DNA of 45,768 nt, from contig JAEZEJ010000115.1 in the NCBI GenBank assembly GCA_023417775.1, positions 1-45,768 of the forward strand. Reading direction: 5' to 3'. The DNA comes from Actinomycetes bacterium. Lineage in GTDB: Bacteria; Actinomycetota; Actinomycetes; Propionibacteriales; Nocardioidaceae. Of this stretch, positions 1 to 6,661 are shown one piece after another; positions within the stretch are counted from its first letter, which is position 1; each line of letters opens with the position of its first letter. The notes under the pieces are model-generated. The model searched no databases. It saw nothing but the letters and a program-made list of their open reading frames with translations, and was not told the origin of the DNA. Both the position numbers and the translations under genes were made by a program.

Positions 1-1
1 G

Positions 2-778
2 CCCACGGCCGCTCTCGTCCATCGGGCCCGGGTGATCGACCGCGAGACGCTCTCCCCTTCCTTCGTCCGGCTGACCCTCGGGCCGGAGCGGTCGGACGCG
101 CCTCATCCCCTGGCGCCGATCGGTGCCGACCAGTGGTTCCGGCTGTTCTTCGCAGCCGACGACTCCGTCGTGCACCTGCCGTCGGGCGGTGCGGACGGGT
201 GGTACACCCGGTTGCGGGAGATGCCCGATGACGAGCGCCCGACGGTGCGCAATTACACCGCCCGCCAGGTAGGGCAGGGTGACGACGGCTGGTGGATCGA
301 GGTCGACTTTCTCTTGCACCGCGATGCCGAGGGAGATCTCGAGGGGGTCGCGGCGCAGTGGGCCACGCGGGTGGCCCCCGGGACGGAGGTCGGCCTCCTC
401 GATCAGGGGGCGATCTTCTGCTGGCCCGATGACGCGGCTGCCGCCGTGATCGTGACCGACGCGACCGGTCTGCCGGGGGTCGAGGCGGCGCTCCGCGAGC
501 TTCCGGCATCTGCCGAGGTGACGGTGGTGGCCGATGTGCCCACCGGAGAGGATCGCCGGCCGCTTCCCTCGTCCGCGACGGTGCTGGAGAGGTGGGCCAT
601 ACAGGAAGACGGAGCCGGCTGGTCCGATCTGATCGGGGAGGTCGATCTCGAGGTCGACTACGTCTATGCCGTCGGCAGTTCAACGCTGGCTCTCGATGTC
701 CGGGCCCGAGCGCTCGCGGCCGGCGTGGACCCTCAGCGGGTCGACTTCTGCAGCTACTGGCGCCCGCCCAAGGCTTGA
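2..778 (+). CDS. Siderophore-interacting protein (FAD-binding ferric-siderophore reductase family), 5' partial
   Basis: Likely a flavin-dependent cytoplasmic reductase that frees iron from ferric siderophores. The reading frame is open back to the window edge, and the residues before the first GTG (position 32) already match the family's N-terminal strand (ARV..RETLSPSFVRLTL). The gene therefore probably starts upstream of the window and GTG 32 is not its true start. The N-terminal half looks like the FAD-binding barrel, with the usual RNYT-type motif (VRNYTAR). The C-terminal half ends with the family pattern YAVGSS...Y-W-R (VDFCSYWRPPKA). Its last 25 bases overlap the end of the convergent HIT gene. 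No siderophore transport gene is visible in the window. Family assignment is firm; the substrate is not known. Confidence 0.85.
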   Translation, partial: PTAALVHRARVIDRETLSPSFVRLTLGPERSDAPHPLAPIGADQWFRLFFAADDSVVHLPSGGADGWYTRLREMPDDERPTVRNYTARQVGQGDDGWWIEVDFLLHRDAEGDLEGVAAQWATRVAPGTEVGLLDQGAIFCWPDDAAAAVIVTDATGLPGVEAALRELPASAEVTVVADVPTGEDRRPLPSSATVLERWAIQEDGAGWSDLIGEVDLEVDYVYAVGSSTLALDVRARALAAGVDPQRVDFCSYWRPPKA

Positions 779-1242
779 GACTCCCCCAGCCTGGCCGTGA
801 CGCCCGCGCGCCATGGATCGTGCTGGGGTCCCAACGCGAAGACGGGGTCGCTCCATCGTGTCGGCGGGTACAACCAGACCGGTAAGCGACGCAGGTCGGT
901 GTCCTCCCACGCGTAGCGCGGCCAGATGTGGGTGTGGAGGAACGGATCGGTGTTGCCGAGAATCTCGATATTCACGCGGAGGAAGGCCCCGTCGAGGGCT
1001 CGGCAGGTGTCCTCGACAGTCTCGGCGAGGAGGTCGAGTTCGTCGAGGTAGGCCCGTCGCCGGTGGCGGGGCAGGTCGGACAGCCGCTCGACCGTGGGGT
1101 CGTCGGTGAGCAGCACGCTGTATCCGGGCAGGAACTGCACATCCCCGATTGCCGCGAAGCTCGCTTCGAGACGGGCCAGCACGGTGGGATTCTCCTCGCG
1201 CAGGGCGCTTCCGACGCGGTCGGACCGCCAATCACTCCTCAT
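754..1242 (-). CDS. HIT-family protein (histidine triad hydrolase-like)
   Basis: A 162-residue protein with the histidine-triad signature HTHIWPRY near residue 104, preceded by the family's conserved stretch GDVQFLPGYSVLL (about residues 33-45). HIT proteins are small nucleotide hydrolases or transferases acting on phosphoanhydride or phosphoramide bonds. This subtype, with W-P-R-Y after the second His, is common in actinomycetes under the label HIT family protein and has no settled substrate. The ATG start has no clear Shine-Dalgarno sequence, so the mRNA may be leaderless. It converges on and overlaps the siderophore-interacting gene by 25 bp and lies 26 bp downstream of the DUF222/HNH gene on the same strand. 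Confidence 0.8.
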   Translation of the reverse strand: MRSDWRSDRVGSALREENPTVLARLEASFAAIGDVQFLPGYSVLLTDDPTVERLSDLPRHRRRAYLDELDLLAETVEDTCRALDGAFLRVNIEILGNTDPFLHTHIWPRYAWEDTDLRRLPVWLYPPTRWSDPVFALGPQHDPWRAGVTARLGESQALGGRQ

Positions 1243-1268
1243 GAATGCCAGTAGATCAGTTGGTTCGG

Positions 1269-2492
1269 TCAGCTGGCGTGGCGGTGGGTCTGGTGGTGGA
1301 GGGCGCGTTGGTGCTGGAGATTGCGTCGTCGTCGGTGGCGTGGGTGGCTTCCGGGCAGGAGGCGGTGGTGCTTGTCGGTGAACTCATGGGTGTCGGGGTC
1401 GATCACGATATCCCCGGCGTGCACTCGTCGATGGCATCGCGGGCAGAGTCCGATCAAGTTCGCCAGATCAGTGCGTCCACCTCTCGACCACCAGACCACG
1501 TGATGGATATGCACGACCGGTGCCCGACATCCCGGTGACGCGCATTCATGCCCTTGCCGGGCGAGGACGGCGGTGCGCTGTCGGGGTGTCGCGAGGCGGC
1601 TGGACCAGCCGACGTCCAGGACGCCGTCTTTACCGCCGGTGGCGACGGGAGTGAGGTCGGCTTCGCAAAGCATCTCCTGCAACTGCCGAACCCCGATGTT
1701 CCCGAACCCGACAAGCTCACCCGTCCCCGCCCCGTCCATCAACGTCGAAGCGTCGATCGTGAGGGTCAGGTGCGGGCGCACACCCTTATCCCCCGGCAGT
1801 CCGTTGTTGAGGACGGAATCGAGGAGCTGTTCAAGGCCATCGACTCGCCGCTGCGCACACGTGCGCGGATCATCCGCGCCCTGCGGTGCCGACAACGACT
1901 GCAACAAGGTCGACAGTTTCATTCCGGTAGTCGAGTTCACGAACCCATTGATATGAAACCCATCCGGGACAGGGTTGACCTGGACATCCTCGCGGGCCAT
2001 CCCATCGATCCACGCCTGATCCAACTCATCCGGATAGACCGCATCCCGCAATCTGCGGACCACTTCACGCAGCGCCGCCGGCTCAGCCGACGCGGCCACA
2101 TCAAGGAGCTCAGGAAACATGTCACGAGTGTGAGAGGCCCCCACGTGAGTGACCGCATACGACAGATGCTTCACATGCTCCAACGACACCTGTCCCGCTT
2201 CCGCGAGCGCAGAAGCCTCGGGGATCTGACGCAACGTGCACCCTGCACGCACCAACTCACTCGCCCGACGAGACCCCACCCGCAGCTGATCCCGCAACCA
2301 CGCCTTCACCGAGCTATACCCCTCGGCCTCATACTCCAAGGTCTCGGCCATCTCAGCGGTCAACTGAGCTTTGGTGGCGTCAATCGCGTTACTCGCCAGC
2401 TCCAACACCCGCAACGCATCCGTCGACGGAGGCAACGCATCCAGCAACGCCGCGGTCTCTCGCAACCGCTGCGCCAGATCCTCCGAACTCAT
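1269..2492 (-). CDS. DUF222 / 13E12-repeat family HNH endonuclease-like protein
   Basis: A 407-residue protein. The N-terminal two thirds are the helical DUF222 domain (rich in Leu/Ala/Arg; e.g. SVKAWLRDQLRVGSRRASELVRA). The C-terminus is an HNH nuclease fold with CASPGC and LCPRCHRRVH zinc-type Cys pairs around IHHVVWWSRGG (about residues 315-360), so the catalytic His and Asn appear intact. These 13E12 proteins occur in many copies in actinobacterial genomes; several mycobacterial members are DNA-damage inducible. The gene has a close LexA-box match just upstream of a -10 that is 6 nt from the ATG, which suggests SOS control and a leaderless message. Its molecular role is unknown; a mobile-element origin is possible. 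Confidence 0.85.
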   Translation of the reverse strand: MSSEDLAQRLRETAALLDALPPSTDALRVLELASNAIDATKAQLTAEMAETLEYEAEGYSSVKAWLRDQLRVGSRRASELVRAGCTLRQIPEASALAEAGQVSLEHVKHLSYAVTHVGASHTRDMFPELLDVAASAEPAALREVVRRLRDAVYPDELDQAWIDGMAREDVQVNPVPDGFHINGFVNSTTGMKLSTLLQSLSAPQGADDPRTCAQRRVDGLEQLLDSVLNNGLPGDKGVRPHLTLTIDASTLMDGAGTGELVGFGNIGVRQLQEMLCEADLTPVATGGKDGVLDVGWSSRLATPRQRTAVLARQGHECASPGCRAPVVHIHHVVWWSRGGRTDLANLIGLCPRCHRRVHAGDIVIDPDTHEFTDKHHRLLPGSHPRHRRRRNLQHQRALHHQTHRHAS

Positions 2493-2498
2493 ACACCT

Positions 2499-2520
2499 AT
2501 ACTATCGAACAAATATTCGA
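2499..2520 (-). promoter_or_regulatory. LexA (SOS) box and adjacent -10 for the DUF222/HNH gene
   Basis: The plus-strand sequence TCGAACAAATATTCGA at 2505-2520 matches the actinobacterial LexA consensus TCGAAC-N4-GTTCGA at 11 of the 12 fixed positions. It abuts a -10-like TAGTAT (minus strand, 2504-2499), which lies 6 nt before the ATG at 2492. LexA bound there would cover the promoter. SOS boxes ahead of 13E12-family genes are established in mycobacteria; its function here is inferred. Confidence 0.7.
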
Positions 2521-2559
2521 ACATCAAGAGATGATACGCCCCGTGGTGAACCAGAAGGC

Positions 2560-4785
2560 CTAAGCCGAGCGCAAGCGGTAGATCGATACGCCGACAGCCA
2601 CGAGACACACCACGGCGAGTGCGCCGATAGGGGGCCACCACGGCGACAGGGGCGTCGAGGCGGCAGTCTCCTCGGTCGCGGGGGCCTCCCCTTGCACCTC
2701 ACTGGTGGTCAGTCGCGACATCGGCAGCTCCGACGCCCATACCGCTTCCGCAGCGAGCTCTCCTGCCGCGTTGCGCTGCGTCCCGCTCGGCAGCAATGCG
2801 TTCCGTATCGGAGGTTGCCCAGCACTGGGATGACGCGCCGGTGAGTTGATGGCGTTGTCGCCGATATCGTCCGTCCCGCCGGCAGGCGGAGGTGCGACTG
2901 GGGCTCCGCCGTCGCCACCCGGACCGTCGTCGTCATCCGGAAGGCCGGTCTCCGTGGTGGTGAAAGAGATCGTCTCACCATCCGCCACGCGACCCTTGGC
3001 CGACGCCACCCGCACCTTCGCCTGATAGGTGGTGCGGGGCTCGAGGCCGGAGAGGGCGACGTTCAGCGCGGCGGACTCGCCAGCCTCGACCTCACCACCG
3101 TCGACGACGAGGGAGAAGTCCTCGCCGGTGCCGTAGAGGACCATCGCCCGCTGATCGTGCGATCCGGCCTGAACATCCGCCGAGAGTTCGGCGACCGTCG
3201 GCCGGACGGCACCGACCCGGGCTCGACTCGCTGAGGCAGGGACGACATCGTCCCAGGGAGCCGCCGCCAGTGCTCGCACGGCAAGAGGCGTGGCGGCCGG
3301 AACGCCACGCTGCCCTCCCGCGACGATGATGCCTCGCATCTCGTCGAGCGAATCAGCGAAGGCACCGATATACCGAGACCCCGGTGTCCCCTCGGCCAAC
3401 TCAGCCGTGACCTGCAGCGGCGAGAGGTACTTGGCGGCACGCACGGCAGCATCGACGTGACCGGCCAGGCCCATCGCCTCGGCGAAGGTGGCGGTCGCCG
3501 CGAAGACTTCGGTAGCAGGCATCCGATCGTCACCAACGACAACGGGCAGCGACCCGTCCTCGCGCTGGGCCCGCAGCAGAAACTCGGTGACCTCGGCTAT
3601 CGGATCGTCGAGACCGACGATCCCGCCGTCGCGCAATCCCCGCAGCGAGCCGAGCACCTGGGCCTGAGTGGAGATCTGCGCCGTCTGGAAACTGCCGTCC
3701 TCACGTTGTTGGCCCAGAAGACCGTCGATCACGCCCGGTGGCACCTCGCCTCCCGTCGAGAGGAGGAAAATCGCGAAACCGACGACCTCGACCGGTTTAG
3801 TGTCATAGAAGCGCTGCCCGAATGAGCTACCCCCGGTCCAAACGCCCCCCGTAGCCGGATCGGTCATCTCCGGGCGACGGGCCACTTCAGCGAGATCGAC
3901 GCCATTGCTGAGGACCGCCTCTCCGCCTTGCAGAGCGCGGATCGCTGGGCCGAATCGACCCAGCGCGACACCGTTCGGCTGAGTGAGCCGGCCGCTGACG
4001 AATACCGAACGTCCGACACGGGAGAAGTCGCTGAGCTCATGGCGAACGTGATCGAAGCGCCCATCTGTGACATCGACTCCGCTGGCGACCAGCGCGTTGA
4101 CATAGTCGGCTAGCCGCCCCACGTTCGTTTCAGTCTCGAGCTGGCCTTCGATCCAGTGGCGGGCGAGATCGACTTGTTCGGTGGATGTCTCGAGCACCTC
4201 TGGCATGGCCAGCCCCGGCCCCCGGGCGTCCATCGGCGGCACCCGCGGCGCGATGGCGTCCTGGGAGGTATCGCCCGAGACGGTCGCCGAGAACGACCAC
4301 CCCTCGACGCTGCCGACCGCGGCGCTGTGGCCTCCGGCTCCGGTTCCGCTGTATCCCCAGCGGACGCCGGGGCTGCCGTGCCAGTAAGACCAGTACGCCT
4401 CGATCGGCGGCATGCCGTGACAGATCGCCGGGTCGCCACGGCCGCCGCCGGGATAGCCGTCGATGGTGCAGAGCGCGCCGGGAAAAGGCACAACGCGCGT
4501 CACCTCGAAGCCCGCCTCCAGCAATGCCGCCCAACCACTGTGCGGGCCGCCGGGGGCGCAGCGCACCTCCACCTGCTGATCAGCCAGGGTCTGGAAGTCC
4601 ACGATCACCGTGACACCGGTACCGGGACCCTCGGTACCGGGGGCACAGGGCTCCCACACCGAGATCAGTTCCGGGTACGGATTCGGGACCCGTTCCGGCT
4701 CGGCCGCCGAGGACGGCGGCACTGCCGCCAGGCCGAGCACCAGCAGGGCACCGGAGACGAAGGACGACATACGTCGCAAGATCAC
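2560..4785 (-). CDS. Surface-anchored transcobalamin-like protein (beta-like domain, alpha/alpha toroid, FnIII-like domain, C-terminal anchor)
   Basis: Predicted cobalamin-capturing surface protein. I start it at GTG 4785 (741 residues) because GGAAAGG lies 8 nt upstream; the longer reading lacks a ribosome site. Residues 1-28 are a signal peptide. Residues about 55-168 form a beta-rich domain with YWSYWH (near 131-136) and EGWSFS (near 161-166); the same signature occurs in the first gene of the ECF operon (21712-22659). Residues about 200-520 are alpha-helical repeats with QREDGSF/QREDGSL motifs, as in the alpha/alpha toroids of squalene-cyclase-fold proteins and of the transcobalamin alpha domain. 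No DxDD cyclase motif is seen in the toroid. An FnIII-like segment (about 530-630), a Pro/Gly/Asp linker and a C-terminal transmembrane helix (about 715-737) follow. It sits behind its own cobalamin riboswitch. Domain order is beta-alpha, the reverse of animal intrinsic factor. Binding of B12 is inferred. Confidence 0.7.
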   Translation of the reverse strand: MILRRMSSFVSGALLVLGLAAVPPSSAAEPERVPNPYPELISVWEPCAPGTEGPGTGVTVIVDFQTLADQQVEVRCAPGGPHSGWAALLEAGFEVTRVVPFPGALCTIDGYPGGGRGDPAICHGMPPIEAYWSYWHGSPGVRWGYSGTGAGGHSAAVGSVEGWSFSATVSGDTSQDAIAPRVPPMDARGPGLAMPEVLETSTEQVDLARHWIEGQLETETNVGRLADYVNALVASGVDVTDGRFDHVRHELSDFSRVGRSVFVSGRLTQPNGVALGRFGPAIRALQGGEAVLSNGVDLAEVARRPEMTDPATGGVWTGGSSFGQRFYDTKPVEVVGFAIFLLSTGGEVPPGVIDGLLGQQREDGSFQTAQISTQAQVLGSLRGLRDGGIVGLDDPIAEVTEFLLRAQREDGSLPVVVGDDRMPATEVFAATATFAEAMGLAGHVDAAVRAAKYLSPLQVTAELAEGTPGSRYIGAFADSLDEMRGIIVAGGQRGVPAATPLAVRALAAAPWDDVVPASASRARVGAVRPTVAELSADVQAGSHDQRAMVLYGTGEDFSLVVDGGEVEAGESAALNVALSGLEPRTTYQAKVRVASAKGRVADGETISFTTTETGLPDDDDGPGGDGGAPVAPPPAGGTDDIGDNAINSPARHPSAGQPPIRNALLPSGTQRNAAGELAAEAVWASELPMSRLTTSEVQGEAPATEETAASTPLSPWWPPIGALAVVCLVAVGVSIYRLRSA

Positions 4786-4856
4786 GACAACGGCCTTTCC
4801 ACAGCAGGCCAAGTCGCGCGGCCCGCCGTCTGAACGCGAGACGAACTGGTCGAGGC

Positions 4857-5000
4857 CACGGCTGGATCTTCGGGCTCGGGATCGTCCTCCCAGGCCGCCT
4901 TCCCAGTCGATCTCTCGATCGACCAGTGGCTGATGACCTGGTCGTCACCCATACCGCTGCGCGTCAGCCCCGGAGTCACACCGGGTTCCCACACACCATG
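4857..5000 (-). ncRNA. Cobalamin riboswitch 1 (long, Cbl-I-like) upstream of the beta-alpha surface protein
   Basis: On the minus strand the conserved core reads GGGAACCCGGTG (4990-4979), then the CGCAGCGGT segment, a long variable arm with TGGGAAGGCGGCCTGGG, and a B12-box GAGCCCGAAGATCC near 4877-4864. CATGG (5000-4996) can pair with CCGTG (4861-4857) as a P1 stem. The 857-bp-free stretch 4786-5075 holds nothing else obvious apart from a possible TACGCT -10 near 5010. The aptamer ends about 70 nt before the GTG start, so control may be of transcription or translation. Confidence 0.85.
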
Positions 5001-5075
5001 ACGAGCGCAGCGTAACAGCCGGACGGCCCGCCCCGTGGCGGAATCATCGATCTCACCACCGGGTGGGCCCTCACG

Positions 5076-6155
5076 TCACGGAGTGGCCAGCGCTCCGGAA
5101 GCGAGGTCGAGCAGTGAGACGTCCAGCAACGCTGGGACGGCCTGGGTGGTGGCACGGACATCGTTGCTGTCCTGCACCGGCTGGCCGCCACTCGTGGCGG
5201 TGCAGCCCGGAATCCGGTCGTCGACGCCGGCCTGGGACTCCAGCCAGGCCTGTCCGTCACTCGCGTCATTGCCCGCAGCGAGCTGCGCCTGGATTGCCAA
5301 TGCCGTGCCGTTCGTATTCGGAAGCAGTACCGGCGGAATATCAGTGCTACATGCCGTGCTCTCCCAATAACCACCTGCCGTGTCCTGCTGACTCTCCAGC
5401 CAGTTCGCGGCGCTGCTCGCGGCCGTGAACTCTCCCGCGGCCGCGAGCGCCTGTACCGCCATCGCCGTGGAATCCACATCCGGATCGCCTGCGAGACAGG
5501 TCGTGCTCGCGTTCCCAAGGGTCGCCCGGAACGCACCACTGCTGCACTGCTGGGTGACCAGGTAGTCCGCCGCATCGGCAGCACTGGACGAGGTGGCCTC
5601 GCTCAGCGCCACGATCGCCAGCGACTGCGTGAACGTGTTGGAGAAGTCGCTGTCCCACGGGTCGCCGGGGTCGACCTGGTTGGGGATGCGGCCGCTGGAG
5701 TCCTGCAGGCACTCCAACTCGCTGACGTAGCCCGCAGCATTGCCGCCGTTGGCCTGCTCGAACACCGCCAGCTTGGCAATGGAGCCGGCGTAGACACTGC
5801 CGGTCGAGGTCGCGCAGGAGCCGTTGTTCCAGTAAGCGCTGGCATTGGCTCGCACCCAGTCGGCCGTGTCGTCGGCCTGGGTGTCCAGGCCAGCCGCGAG
5901 GAAGGCCCAGTTGCCGTCGATGGTCAGGCCGGTGTCGGCATAGGAGGCGACCGCCGGCGGGGTGCTCCATTCGTCCCAGTAGGACGTCTCCAGGAAGCTG
6001 CCGTCGGCATCCGTGGAGAGCTGAGTGGACAGCCAGTCGGCCGCATCGGCGCCGGCATCGGCCGGTGTGGCGGTAGCCGGGGCGGCTCCCGCCACCAGCA
6101 CAGCGGCCGCCGCGGCGGGAACCGCACGGGTCAGCCAGAAACGTTGAGCGAACAC
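5076..6155 (-). CDS. Secreted single-toroid transcobalamin-alpha-like protein
   Basis: A 359-residue secreted protein starting at GTG 6155, with GAGG 7 nt upstream. Residues 1 to about 29 are a signal peptide ending in ATATP. The remainder is one alpha/alpha toroid built of helical repeats with Q-Q/E-D..G-x-[FY/W] turns (QQCSSGAFRA, QDTAGGYWES) and TAMAVQAL/GTALAIQAQ helices, as in squalene-cyclase-fold and transcobalamin alpha domains. No DxDD motif and no C-terminal membrane anchor are seen, so it should be released or wall-associated. It contains several Cys that could form disulfides, as expected for an exported binding protein. It follows a compact cobalamin riboswitch and is divergent from the double-toroid protein. 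I infer a soluble corrinoid-binding role; a polysaccharide- or peptide-binding role cannot be excluded. Confidence 0.65.
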   Translation of the reverse strand: MFAQRFWLTRAVPAAAAAVLVAGAAPATATPADAGADAADWLSTQLSTDADGSFLETSYWDEWSTPPAVASYADTGLTIDGNWAFLAAGLDTQADDTADWVRANASAYWNNGSCATSTGSVYAGSIAKLAVFEQANGGNAAGYVSELECLQDSSGRIPNQVDPGDPWDSDFSNTFTQSLAIVALSEATSSSAADAADYLVTQQCSSGAFRATLGNASTTCLAGDPDVDSTAMAVQALAAAGEFTAASSAANWLESQQDTAGGYWESTACSTDIPPVLLPNTNGTALAIQAQLAAGNDASDGQAWLESQAGVDDRIPGCTATSGGQPVQDSNDVRATTQAVPALLDVSLLDLASGALATP

Positions 6156-6266
6156 AGAAATACCTCGTTCTGTCGTGTCACGACGGCGAGCCCGCCGACC
6201 AGGACACGGGGTCGAGGTTCAGTCGGATTCTGCCCGCATACCGCGACGGGTGAGTGAATCAATGAC

Positions 6267-6348
6267 CCACGGCAGGCATTCCGACTCGTGCCGAAGCACA
6301 CACGGTTGCGGGTCAGTGCCGGATTCACACCGGCTTCCCCTGCCATGG
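6267..6348 (-). ncRNA. Cobalamin riboswitch 2 (compact, Cbl-II-like) upstream of the single-toroid protein
   Basis: The minus-strand core GGGGAAGCCGGTG (6340-6328) is followed by ACCCGCAACCGTG, a tight GTGTGC-TTCG-GCAC hairpin, and the B12-box AGTCGGAATGCCTGCC (6286-6271). A 10-bp P1 forms between CCATGGCAGG (6348-6339) and CCTGCCGTGG (6276-6267). The whole aptamer is only about 82 nt and lacks the peripheral arms of Cbl-I switches. Downstream, CCCG...CGGG (near 6250) can form an L13-type hairpin for a kissing loop. Confidence 0.87.
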
Positions 6349-6365
6349 ACCTTCTCGGTGCCCGA

Positions 6366-6413
6366 AACGTATCCTCGGGTCCGCTTGACGTCAACATCAC
6401 CTATGGGTATCGC
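6366..6413. promoter_or_regulatory. Back-to-back divergent promoters sharing the palindrome TTGACGTCAA
   Basis: TTGACGTCAA (6385-6394) is a perfect palindrome containing TTGACG on both strands. Leftward, TTGACG (6394-6389), a 17-nt spacer and TACGTT (6371-6366) lead into riboswitch 2 about 20 nt later. Rightward, TTGACG (6385-6390), a 17-nt spacer and TATCGC (6408-6413) lead into riboswitch 3. The -35 matches and spacings are good; both -10 hexamers are weak (3 of 6). Confidence 0.5.
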
Positions 6414-6489
6414 GATGTGAATTCGCGGGTTCGTGCCCCCGACACCGAGCAATCCCTTACGCTATGTCTCACAACTACACATGCACCCT

Positions 6490-6576
6490 GCGCTGGGGAA
6501 GCCGGTCGAAGTCCGGCACTGTCGCGCAACCGTAGTCCGAGAACGTCTCGGAGAGTCGGGTCACCAACCGGGGCGC
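6490..6576 (+). ncRNA. Cobalamin riboswitch 3 (compact, Cbl-II-like) upstream of the double-toroid protein
   Basis: The core GGGGAAGCCGG (6495-6505) is followed by GTCCGGCACTGTC, CGCGCAACCGT, a short hairpin around GTCCGAGAACGTCTCGGA, and the B12-box-like GAGTCGGGTCACC (from 6552). P1 is short and imperfect (GCGC 6490-6493 with GCGC 6573-6576). It resembles riboswitch 6 more than riboswitch 2 (shared CGAAGTCCGG and CTGTCGCGCAACCGT). The start codon is about 85 nt downstream. Confidence 0.83.
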
Positions 6577-6661
6577 TGTCACCCACACCACTGTCGCGAT
6601 CTCGCAGGGGTGCGCACGAGCCGTCTCGGCTCGGTGCTCCGTGTCGCGAAAGGAGCACCGA

